A stretch of 64,000 nt of DNA from Gemmatimonadota bacterium. GTDB lineage: Bacteria > Gemmatimonadota > Gemmatimonadetes > Gemmatimonadales > Gemmatimonadaceae. Below are positions 1 to 7,498 of the stretch, in pieces. Numbering within the stretch: position 1 is the stretch's first letter; each line of letters begins with the position of its first letter. The DNA is taken from contig JADKAQ010000017.1 in assembly GCA_016719105.1 (NCBI GenBank), positions 124,001 through 188,000 of the forward strand. The letters run 5' to 3'. The position numbers were made by a program, and so were the translations under genes. A model generated the notes under the pieces. The model saw only the letters and a program-made list of their open reading frames with translations, made no database searches and was not told the DNA's origin.

Positions 1-995
1 CTCACTTCCTCGGGACGTTCGTCGACGAGGAGGATGAGCAGGACCGCGTTGGGATGATTGATCGCGATCCCTTCGGTGATGGCGTGCAGGAGCATCGTCT
101 TGCCGGCGCGTGCCGGGGCGACGATGAGGGCGCGCTGACCGTAGCCCACCGGAGCGACAAGGTCGATGGCGCGACGGGTGAGCTCGGGCCCTCCCTTGGC
201 CGGGCGACCGGTCTCCAGCGTTAGGCGGCGTTCGGGGTATGTCGCGGTGAGCGACCCGAAGTCGGGGCGGCGCACGAGGTCGGCCACCGGAACGCCGTTG
301 AGCTGCGTCAGGTCGATGACGACGTTGCGCCCGCGATTGTCGCGCCCGGTCGTGGCCGCGAGGAGGTCGCCGCGGCGCAGCGTGTACTGGCGCACGACCT
401 GCGGCGGGATCCATGCGTCGCCGTGGTCGGCGAGGTAGCTGTTCGCCGCGCGGCGAATGAAGCCGCCGTCGCGCGAGGCATCGAACCAGCCGACCGTCTC
501 GCCGTCCGCTACGACCGGCAGTTGTGGAGGAGGTGGCTGGCCTTCCCGCTTGCCGCGGCCATGGCGCCGGCGATTGCGCCGTCCGCCGCGGTTGCCGCCG
601 CTGTCGTCATCGCGGCGCTGGAAGTCCTGGCGCGGCTGTCGCTCGTTGCCTGGTTGGCGCTCGTTGCCCGGCTGGCGTTCGTTGCCCGGCTGGCGTTCGT
701 TGCCCGGTTGCGCCTCGCGGGGAGGCGGTCCGTCGTAGTAGGCGCCACCCTCGTCACCACCGCGTGGCGGTGCGTCTGCCCGAGTGCCGCTGTCATCGCC
801 CGAGGCGCCGCGGATTTCGCGCACTTCGCGCGACGGTGGTGCGCCGTCGCCGCCGTCCGCTCCGCCGCTTTCGCCAGGTGCGCCGTCGGCGTCACCATCA
901 CGATAGGGATTGGGTTCGGCGTACGGCTCGGCGTTTTGCTGGCGCTTGTTGGACGGTCGCCGGCCGCGACGAAAGGGGCGTCGACGTTCGGTCAT
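1..995 (-). CDS. rho: Transcription termination factor Rho (3' end outside window)
   Basis: Hexameric RNA-dependent ATPase that releases RNA polymerase at Rho-dependent sites. Translating the minus strand from the ATG at 995 gives about 331 residues before the window edge. Residues 1-130 are a basic, Gly/Asn/Asp-rich extension. Next comes the cold-shock-like primary RNA-binding domain (GWFDASRDGGFIRR, then VVRQYTLRRGDLLAATTGRD). The ATPase begins near residue 285 with Walker A APARAGKTMLL (GKT at 298-300) and reads on to LLILLVDERPEEV at the edge. E. coli Rho has its GKT near residue 183, so this protein carries an N-terminal insert of roughly 115 residues, a known trait of several high-GC phyla. 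The insert contains four RQPGNE repeats. The C-terminal Q-loop and R-loop lie outside the window. Confidence 0.95.
   Translation of the reverse strand, partial: MTERRRPFRRGRRPSNKRQQNAEPYAEPNPYRDGDADGAPGESGGADGGDGAPPSREVREIRGASGDDSGTRADAPPRGGDEGGAYYDGPPPREAQPGNERQPGNERQPGNERQPGNERQPRQDFQRRDDDSGGNRGGRRNRRRHGRGKREGQPPPPQLPVVADGETVGWFDASRDGGFIRRAANSYLADHGDAWIPPQVVRQYTLRRGDLLAATTGRDNRGRNVVIDLTQLNGVPVADLVRRPDFGSLTATYPERRLTLETGRPAKGGPELTRRAIDLVAPVGYGQRALIVAPARAGKTMLLHAITEGIAINHPNAVLLILLVDERPEEV
644..715 (-). repeat. Four 18-bp tandem repeats inside rho
   Basis: Four consecutive 18-bp units (644-661, 662-679, 680-697, 698-715) encode RQPGNE four times in the disordered N-terminal extension of Rho. 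Units 2 and 3 are identical; 1 and 4 differ by a few bases. The unit is a multiple of three, so copy-number change would keep the frame. Confidence 0.85.
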
Positions 996-1440
996 GCAGC
1001 GGATTGGTGTGGGGGTGAACGGGCGAGCCAGCGGCACGGCCGCGCGGCATCGCAACTTGGGACTGGTGCCTGACGAATTCGATCGGGGTGCACGATGCGC
1101 GTGAAGCGCACAGCGCTGGCGGAGCGGGAGTCCGGCTTTCGAGCTGAGAGGGACGACTCGTGCGAAGCATCGCACGGACCGCGTTGTCATCGAACGGCGC
1201 GGAAGACTCACGCGTGGCCGACAACCACTTTCCCATCTTCGCGATCACTTCTGGCCACTGTCCCGGCGAGGAGCCGGGCGACTGAAGCAGCCGATGCGAC
1301 GCAGCACCTGCGGGCGAAACCGTGTCTCGCCTGCGGATGCCAAGAGTATCGCACGGGTCCGCGATTCGCGCAAGCAGCGCGAGCCGCGACTTCCCTCCCG
1401 CCCCTACTGACCGTCCGACCCCTGAGCGCGCAACACACCC
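996..1440. other. Gene-free stretch upstream of rho
   Basis: This lies between the rho start and the stop of the next minus-strand gene. Open frames here on both strands have no recognisable motif and look like GC-driven shadows. It should hold the rho promoter and leader, but I see no convincing -35/-10 pair, hairpin with U-tract or riboswitch. Confidence 0.4.
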
Positions 1441-2124
1441 TTACGAAACAGGGGCGCCACCGATCCCCTCGATGGCCCGCGACACCTCGATCACCCGGCG
1501 GCACAGCTCCACCATGCGCTGCACCGACGCCAGATGCTCGGGCGTGAGCGGCTCGAGCTCCAGCAGCTGTGCCTCGGCGAGCAGCGCGGCGAGCGGATTG
1601 TTCAGCCGGTGCTGCAGCCCCGCGGCGATCTCGCCCGCGGCCACCAGCGCGCGGAGTCGATGCAGGGAGGCTACGATGGCCGCGGCGCGTGGCGACGACT
1701 GCTGCGCCGCCGCGGTCGCCATCACCCGCCCTAACGCATCGGGGAGTTGGAGCGCGACCTCCGACTCGGCGAGCACGGCTTCCACGCCGAGTCGCGACGA
1801 TTCGTCGCGCGCGACGGCGGACGGTGACTCCACGACGAGAATGATCGGCCCCTCGTAGCCGCGCGCCCTGAGCTCGCGCACGAGCGAGAGGGCCATCGAA
1901 TAGAGGCGCCCCACTGCGAGGATGACGCAGTCGGCATCCGGCGTGCTGCGCACGATCGACGTGTCAGCAGCGTCGACGCGCGCCGTCGGGAGGAGCGTTG
2001 CGACGGTCGTCTGCAGCGCCGCCGACGCCTGGATGTCGGTGGAAATGCAGACCAGGCGCAACGGAACATCGGCACTGGCCTGCGGCGTTGTGACACCCGC
2101 GCTCGTCGTCAGCGGCGTCCTCAT
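1441..2124 (-). CDS. Orphan histidine-kinase-like protein: pseudo-receiver plus dimerisation helix, no ATPase domain
   Basis: A 227-residue protein starting at the ATG at 2124. Residues about 20-135 resemble a receiver fold (LRLVCISTDIQ, then CVILAVGRLYSM, then GPIILVVESPSA) but lack the usual acidic pocket and phospho-Asp. Residues about 160-225 hold a DHp-like segment, AAGEIAAGLQHRLNNPLAAL, resembling the H-box of NtrB-type kinases (AHEINNPL). The chain ends at GIGGAPVS with no N, G1 or G2 box, so it cannot autophosphorylate alone. It may accept phosphate from, or dimerise with, another kinase. The longer open frame upstream of 2124 is antisense to the TPR gene and has no family features. 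It is divergent from that gene with 33 bp between start codons. Confidence 0.6.
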   Translation of the reverse strand: MRTPLTTSAGVTTPQASADVPLRLVCISTDIQASAALQTTVATLLPTARVDAADTSIVRSTPDADCVILAVGRLYSMALSLVRELRARGYEGPIILVVESPSAVARDESSRLGVEAVLAESEVALQLPDALGRVMATAAAQQSSPRAAAIVASLHRLRALVAAGEIAAGLQHRLNNPLAALLAEAQLLELEPLTPEHLASVQRMVELCRRVIEVSRAIEGIGGAPVS

Positions 2125-2157
2125 GCGCGCGCGAACCTCCCCGCGTACCTTTCGCCC

Positions 2158-2751
2158 ATGACCGCTCCCAGCTCCGGATTCTCCAGCGAACTCGCCACTG
2201 CTGTCGCGGAATATCGCGTCCACGGCAACATCGCGCACCTGAAGCAGCACCTGGAGTCGCTCGCTCGTGCGGCCACCCCCGATGCGGTGATCGTGGCCGC
2301 CGAACCGTACAAGGACGATCCGGAGATCGTCGCCCCCCTGTACGAGGCGGTGGTGGAGGCGCAGCCGGACAACGCGCGCGCCCTGGTGATGCTGGCCAAC
2401 GCGTACTGGCTCCTCGGACTCGGCCCCGACGTGGTCGCCGGGCTCGCCAGCCGCGCGATCGCCGCCGATCCGGCCAATCGCGGTGCATGGCACCTGTGGG
2501 CGCTGGCCGAGTCCGATCCGCGCCAACGCGTCGGTCGCTGGCAACAGGTGGTGGCACGCTTCCCCGGCGACGACCTCGCCCTGGCCAACGTCGCCGACAA
2601 CGCCACCGGCGTGGCCGGGAACGAGCAGGACTACGACATGCTCGACCTGGCCGTCGCCTCGTACGAGTCGCTGCTCGAGCGGGCGACCGAGCCTTCGCAA
2701 CGGCAGGCACTCGATACGGCGCTCAAGGCGCTCAAGGGGTGGAAGTTCTAG
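2158..2751 (+). CDS. TPR-like helical repeat protein
   Basis: 197 residues, predicted cytoplasmic: no signal peptide or membrane segment. Helix pairs with TPR spacing are visible: PEIVAPLYEAVVEAQPDNAR, then ALVMLANAYWLLGLGPDVVA, then ASRAIAADPANRGAWHLWAL, and a last pair around LAVASYESLLERATEPSQRQ. The N-terminal third (VAEYRVHGNIAHLKQHLESL) is also helical. TPR folds mediate protein-protein contacts; the partner is unknown. It is divergent from the kinase-like gene, with starts 33 bp apart, so the pair may share a regulatory region. It ends about 80 bp before the penicillin-binding protein gene, which runs the same way. Confidence 0.7.
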   Translation: MTAPSSGFSSELATAVAEYRVHGNIAHLKQHLESLARAATPDAVIVAAEPYKDDPEIVAPLYEAVVEAQPDNARALVMLANAYWLLGLGPDVVAGLASRAIAADPANRGAWHLWALAESDPRQRVGRWQQVVARFPGDDLALANVADNATGVAGNEQDYDMLDLAVASYESLLERATEPSQRQALDTALKALKGWKF

Positions 2752-2831
2752 CGGTCTGAGGGACGAGCCGAGAAACCTTCGGTGGGGGGTGACGTATCTA
2801 AAGACGCAGACGTCCCTCCCCCCGAGACTCC

Positions 2832-5000
2832 ATGTCGCTCCGCGCCTCGCTCGTCGCGCGCTGGCAGTCGCTTCGTGCGGCCTTTCGCCGCGACCCGCTC
2901 GTGCCACTCGGCGCCGACCTGCGCCGGCATTGGCGCGCCTCGCTCGTCGTCGGCACGCTGGTGGTGGGGGCGGTGGTCTTCGATGCGTGGGTGTACAGCT
3001 GCGGCTTCAATGGCTGCCCCACGCCGGCCGCGATCAAGGCGTTCCAGCCGCCCGAGGGTGGGCGGGTGCTCGACCGCAACGGGCGCCTGATCGGGCGGCT
3101 GACGCTGGTCAAGCGTGTCAACGTCCCGCTCACGCGCGTCCCTGAGCACGTGCGGCAGGCCTTCATCGCCACCGAGGATCGCCGTTTCGCCTCGCACGAG
3201 GGGATCGACTGGCGCGGATTTGCCCGTGCCGTCACGCGCAACGTGCGTTCGCTCGACGTGCGGGAGGGGTTCAGCACGATCACGATGCAGGTGGCGCGCA
3301 ACACGTTCATGGCGGAACGGGAGGCGCTGCAACGCTCGTTAGGCCGCAAGCTCATCGAGTTGCGCCTGGCGCGCCTGCTCGAGCGTCACCTCACCAAGGA
3401 CGAGATCCTCGCGCGCTACCTCAACGTCATCTACCTCGGCAACGGGGTGTACGGCGTGGAGGGGGCGAGCCGCGACCTGTTCGGGAAGCACATCGACGAG
3501 GTGACGATCGCCGAAGGGGCGATGCTGGCGGCGCTCCCCAAGGGCCCGTCGCTCTACACCCCGCGGCGCAACCGCGCGCGGGCGCAGGATCGGCGCGACC
3601 TCGTGTTGCGCCTGATGCGCGAGGAGGGGTACCTCGACGAGATCGGGATGGTGGCGGCGCGCGCCGAGCCGCTGGAGATCGCCCGCCGGGAGTGGTCGCC
3701 GGCGCAGCCCAACGAGTCGTACGCCCTGGACGCGGTACGGGCGGCGGTGGATTCGGTGCTGCGCGTGTCCGGCGAGCGGATGTCGGAGCTGACGGTGCAC
3801 ACCACGCTCGACCTCACCGCCCAGCAGTCGGCGGAACGCGCCGTGCGCACGCACGCCGATCGCATCGAGCATGAGACGTCGTGGACGTGGGAGGGTGAGG
3901 ATCATCGTCGCCTGCAGGGGGCGCTGGTCGCCCTCGATCCGCGCACGGGTGACATTCGCGCGCTCGTCGGCGGGCGCCGCTACGAGCGTGGTGGCTTCAA
4001 CCGGGCCATCGCAGCGAAGCGGCAGCCGGGGTCGGCGTTCAAGCCGTTCGTGTATGCCGCGGCGTTGACCGCCGGCTTCACGCCGGCCACCATCGTCGAC
4101 GACGATCCGGTGTCGGTCGAGACGGGGCGCGACACCTGGACGCCGGCCAACTACGGCGATGAGTACCGCGGACGCGTCACGCTGCGCCAGGCGCTGGCGC
4201 AGTCGGCCAACGCGGCGACGGTGCGCGTGTCGCGCGCGGTGGGCGAGGGGCGGGTGGCCGACCGGGCGCGCCAGAACGGGATTGCAAGCCGGCTGCAGGC
4301 GGTGCCCTCCATCGCGTTAGGCGCGGTGGAGGTGACGCCGCTCGAACTGGTGGCGGCCTACGCGCCCTTTGCCAACGGGGGGCTGCGCGTGACCCCGCGC
4401 CTGGTGCGCCGCATCGAGCGGTCGGACAAGAGCCTCCTGTGGGCCTCGGTGGTGACGACGTCGCCGGTGATGGACCCGCGCGATGCCTTCCAGCTCACCT
4501 CCATGCTGCGTTCGGTGGTCGACGAAGGGACCGGTCGTGCCGTGCGCGCGGCGGGGATCACCGGGCCGGTGGCCGGGAAGACCGGGACGACCAACAACGG
4601 GACCGACGTCTGGTTCGTGGGCTACACGCCGACGATGGTGGCGGGGGTCTGGTTCGGCTACGACACGCCGCACACGTTAGGCGACGCGGCCAACGGCGGG
4701 CGCTACGCAGCGCCGGCGTGGGCCGACTTCTATCGCCGCGGCTGGAAGGAGCGCGCCAACACCGCCGCCTGGAAGGCCCCCGACGGGCTCATCGCCCGCG
4801 AGATCGACCCCGCGACCGGACTCCTGGCCGAGGAGTGGTGCGACTCCCGCCGCCGTGAGTGGTTCAAGCCCGGGACCGAGCCCACGGAGTCCTCCTGCGA
4901 GATGGCGCACGACGACGACGAGTGGATGCGCGACGTCGAGAGCGAGGTGGGCGAGAAGCTCGCGGACCTCTTCCGGCGCATGATCCGCAGGCGCCTGTAG
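2832..5000 (+). CDS. Class A penicillin-binding protein (PBP1A type)
   Basis: Bifunctional peptidoglycan synthase, 722 residues. One membrane anchor at about 36-58 (LVVGTLVVGAVVFDAWVY) follows a short basic cytoplasmic tail. The GT51 glycosyltransferase domain shows EDRRFASHEGIDWRG with the catalytic Glu, GFSTITMQVARN, the KLIELRLARLLE region and YLNVIYLGNGVYGVEGAS. The transpeptidase domain has SxxK as GSAFKPF (Ser401, Lys404), SxN as QSANAAT and KTG as GKTGTTNNG. All catalytic motifs are intact and the length is normal for PBP1A. The C-terminal tail is acidic then basic (DDDEWMRDVES, ending RRMIRRRL). The stop is followed at once by the inverted 8-bp repeat array, a likely transcription end. 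Confidence 0.95.
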   Translation: MSLRASLVARWQSLRAAFRRDPLVPLGADLRRHWRASLVVGTLVVGAVVFDAWVYSCGFNGCPTPAAIKAFQPPEGGRVLDRNGRLIGRLTLVKRVNVPLTRVPEHVRQAFIATEDRRFASHEGIDWRGFARAVTRNVRSLDVREGFSTITMQVARNTFMAEREALQRSLGRKLIELRLARLLERHLTKDEILARYLNVIYLGNGVYGVEGASRDLFGKHIDEVTIAEGAMLAALPKGPSLYTPRRNRARAQDRRDLVLRLMREEGYLDEIGMVAARAEPLEIARREWSPAQPNESYALDAVRAAVDSVLRVSGERMSELTVHTTLDLTAQQSAERAVRTHADRIEHETSWTWEGEDHRRLQGALVALDPRTGDIRALVGGRRYERGGFNRAIAAKRQPGSAFKPFVYAAALTAGFTPATIVDDDPVSVETGRDTWTPANYGDEYRGRVTLRQALAQSANAATVRVSRAVGEGRVADRARQNGIASRLQAVPSIALGAVEVTPLELVAAYAPFANGGLRVTPRLVRRIERSDKSLLWASVVTTSPVMDPRDAFQLTSMLRSVVDEGTGRAVRAAGITGPVAGKTGTTNNGTDVWFVGYTPTMVAGVWFGYDTPHTLGDAANGGRYAAPAWADFYRRGWKERANTAAWKAPDGLIAREIDPATGLLAEEWCDSRRREWFKPGTEPTESSCEMAHDDDEWMRDVESEVGEKLADLFRRMIRRRL

Positions 5001-5003
5001 GGC

Positions 5004-5120
5004 GGAAGACGGGAAGACGGGAAGACGGGAAGACGAGTGGGGGCGGTGCACGCCTCCAGCGGCCGTTAGCTTTCCCATCTCGTCTTCCCGTCTTCCCGTC
5101 TTCCCGTCTTCCCGTCTTCC
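5004..5120. repeat. Inverted array of 8-bp repeats (GGAAGACG)
   Basis: The left arm (5004-5037) is four tandem GGAAGACG units plus AG. The right arm (5079-5120) is the reverse complement with five units. The arms pair perfectly over 34 bp around a 41-nt loop. It sits between the penicillin-binding protein stop and the next gene, and the right arm ends one base before the GTG at 5121. It could act as a terminator for the upstream gene and as a structured leader for the downstream one. Unequal unit numbers suggest replication slippage. Confidence 0.85.
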
Positions 5121-6089
5121 GTGGTTCGCATGTCTCGCATTTCCCTCGATGCCATCGCCCGCGCCGCCCGGGAGATCGACCCGGTCTTCCGGCAGTCGCC
5201 GCAGTATCGCCCGGAGTCGTTAGGCGAACGACTGGGCGTCGACCTCGTGGTCAAGGTCGAGACGGTCAACCCGATTCGCTCGTTCAAGGGGCGCGGGGCC
5301 GACTTCTTCGTGCGCGAGCTCGGCGACCCGACCGTGCCGCTCGTCTGCGCGTCGGCGGGGAACTTCGGGCAGGGGCTGGCCTTCGCGGCGCGCCGCGTCG
5401 GGCAGCGGCTCGACGTCTTCGCCTCGGAGGTGGCCAACCCGCTCAAGGTGGCGCGCATGCGCGCCTTCGGGGCCACGGTGCGCCAGGTGGGGCGCGACTT
5501 CGACGCCGCCAAGGCGGCAGCGAAGGAGTGGGCGGCGGCGCAGGGCGCCTTCTTCGTCGAGGACGGGCGCGAGGTCGCCATCTCCGAGGGGGCCGGGTCG
5601 ATCGCCGTAGAGCTGGCGGCGTGGCCCGACCCGTTCGACGCGGTCGTCGTTCCGTTAGGCAACGGGGCACTGCTCTGTGGCGTCGCGACCTGGCTCAAGG
5701 CGCACGCCCCCGCGACGCGCATCATCGGCGTCTGCGCCGAAGCGGCGCCGTCGATGGAACGCAGCTGGCGCGCCCGTCAGCCGCTCGAGACCGAGCGTGC
5801 CGATACGATCGCCGACGGGATCGCGGTGCGCGTCCCCATCCCCGAGGCGGTCGGCGACCTGCAGGAGATCGTCGACGACATGGTCCTGGTGCCCGACGCG
5901 GTGACGCTCGAGGCGATGCGCCTCTTGTTTGCGCACCTGGGACTCGTGGTGGAGCCGGCGGGCGCGGTCGGCGTCGCCGCGCTGCTCGCCGATGCGCCGC
6001 GCTTTCGCGGGATGCGCGTGGCGACGATCCTGTGCGGGAGCAACCTCACCCCCGAGCAGGTCGCGGCGTACCAGCTGACCGGGGCGTGA
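5121..6089 (+). CDS. PLP-dependent threonine/serine dehydratase family protein
   Basis: A 322-residue fold-type II PLP enzyme like IlvA/TdcB and serine racemase, which deaminate hydroxy-amino acids. The PLP lysine lies in NPIRSFKGRGA and the substrate loop is CASAGNFGQGLA (usually SxGNxxQ). The glycine-rich phosphate loop is VVVPLGNGALLCGV, and the C-terminal ring-nitrogen contact is probably the Ser in TILCGSNL. It lacks the C-terminal ACT regulatory domain of biosynthetic IlvA, so a catabolic dehydratase is more likely; specificity cannot be read. I use the GTG at 5121; an in-frame ATG at 5130 is the alternative and would put the repeat hairpin nine bases further from the start. Converges on the DUF1501 gene with 24 bp between stops. 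Confidence 0.85.
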   Translation: MVRMSRISLDAIARAAREIDPVFRQSPQYRPESLGERLGVDLVVKVETVNPIRSFKGRGADFFVRELGDPTVPLVCASAGNFGQGLAFAARRVGQRLDVFASEVANPLKVARMRAFGATVRQVGRDFDAAKAAAKEWAAAQGAFFVEDGREVAISEGAGSIAVELAAWPDPFDAVVVPLGNGALLCGVATWLKAHAPATRIIGVCAEAAPSMERSWRARQPLETERADTIADGIAVRVPIPEAVGDLQEIVDDMVLVPDAVTLEAMRLLFAHLGLVVEPAGAVGVAALLADAPRFRGMRVATILCGSNLTPEQVAAYQLTGA

Positions 6090-6113
6090 GGGCGCGGCAC
6101 TGCGTCACCTGCG

Positions 6114-7406
6114 TCAGGCGCGGCGGAGCACCCCCGGCCAGCCTGCCGCCCCGGGCTCGTAACCCGGGAAGACCGACGACAGGTCGGTCGCTCCCATATG
6201 GTGCGTGAGCAGCTCCGAGAAGACGGTCCGGAAGTCGGTGGTGAGCGCGAGGTCGCGCCCCTCGTAGAGCTGCTCGCGCTCCAGCCCGGGCCAGCGGCCG
6301 TGCACCGTGCGCCCCTGCACCCGCGAACCGATGACGAACATCGCGCCGGCATGCCCGTGGTCGGTGCCACCCGTCCCGTTCTGGCGCGCCATGCGTCCGA
6401 ACTCCGACATCGTGAGGATCGCGACGTCGTCCATGCGATCACCCAGGTCGGTGACGAAGGCGGCGATGCTGTCGCCGAAGTCGCGCAGGCGCGCGGCCAG
6501 CTGACCGGTCCCGCCCCCCTGGTTCACGTGCGTGTCCCATCCGCCGACGTCGGCGAAGGCGATCTCGAGTCCCATCCCCGCCTTGATGAGCTGGGCGATC
6601 TCGCGCAGGCGCTGGCCGAAGGGGGAGCGCGGGTAATCGGCGCCGTGCTCGCTGCGATACCGCTGCGGGTTGGCGCTGCGCAGCATCTTCACCGCCTCGA
6701 ACATCTCGCTCCCCGAGGCGTGGACGACGTCGGCCGAGCCCGTGCGATAGAGCGCCTCGAGCCGCGCGGCCGACGAGCCGGTGGCGCGCACGCTGAAGTC
6801 GCCTAACGACGACATGGCGACGGCCGGGGCCGGCCCCTCGAGGATGCGTGGCGTCTGGGCCGTCATCGCGACGGCGCGAAAGGGCGAGGCGGGGGCGATC
6901 GCGCCCCCCGGGGATGCCCCCCCGGTGCACGCCTCGCACGTCCCGGCGACCGCGAGATAGCGGTTGAGCCACCCATCGTGGGTCGACTTGCGGTCGGGCG
7001 TCCCCGATTCCATGTAGTCCTGCGCGTCGAAGTGCGAACGCGTGGCGCTGGGGCTCCCGACGGCATGGATCGGCGCGAGGAGCCCGTCAGCATACAGTCG
7101 TTGGAGCGAGCCGAGCGCCGGATGGAGCCCGAAGAAGCCATCGAGGTCGAGCGCGCTCGCATCGTTCGCGCGCGAGGGGCGCGGGATGGCGATGGTGGGG
7201 CGGAGCGCGTAGTAGGCGCGCTCGCCGTGCGGGACGACGACGTTGAGGGCGTCGGCGGCGCCGCGCTGGAAGAGGCAGACGAGGACCCTTCCCGTCTTCG
7301 CGCGCGACAGCTCGGCGGCGAAGGCGGAGCGGCGCAGGAAACTCGGCGAGAGCCCCAGGGTGACCAGGGCGAGGGCGCCGGACTTCACGAAGACGCGTCG
7401 TTGCAT
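6114..7406 (-). CDS. DUF1501 family secreted protein (Tat-type signal)
   Basis: 430 residues from the ATG at 7406. The N-terminus MQRRVFVKSGALALVTLGLS has an RRxFxK motif before a hydrophobic stretch ending at AFAA, as in Tat substrates. The rest matches the DUF1501 (sulfatase-like) pattern: VLVCLFQRGAADALNVVVPH, SHFDAQDYMESGTPD, VGGWDTHVNQGG, ILTMSEFGRMARQNGTGGTD and HGHAGAMFVIG. These His/Asp-rich stretches suggest a metal-dependent hydrolase-like site. It lies 92 bp downstream of the DUF1800 gene on the same strand; the two families are repeatedly found adjacent and are thought to act together at the cell surface, but the substrate is unknown. Open frame upstream of 7406 lacks family features. 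Confidence 0.88.
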   Translation of the reverse strand: MQRRVFVKSGALALVTLGLSPSFLRRSAFAAELSRAKTGRVLVCLFQRGAADALNVVVPHGERAYYALRPTIAIPRPSRANDASALDLDGFFGLHPALGSLQRLYADGLLAPIHAVGSPSATRSHFDAQDYMESGTPDRKSTHDGWLNRYLAVAGTCEACTGGASPGGAIAPASPFRAVAMTAQTPRILEGPAPAVAMSSLGDFSVRATGSSAARLEALYRTGSADVVHASGSEMFEAVKMLRSANPQRYRSEHGADYPRSPFGQRLREIAQLIKAGMGLEIAFADVGGWDTHVNQGGGTGQLAARLRDFGDSIAAFVTDLGDRMDDVAILTMSEFGRMARQNGTGGTDHGHAGAMFVIGSRVQGRTVHGRWPGLEREQLYEGRDLALTTDFRTVFSELLTHHMGATDLSSVFPGYEPGAAGWPGVLRRA

Positions 7407-7498
7407 GGCGGGACTCCGAATCGAGACGGGAGAGGGGAGGTGAACGGGCGCGCGTGGGACGAGACGCCCGATCGGTCGGCCGGTGGCGAGCAGGAGGC

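Noticed and set aside
6090..6113. Terminator between the PLP enzyme and the DUF1501 gene
   Set aside because: Only 24 bp separate the convergent stops and no stable stem is visible there.
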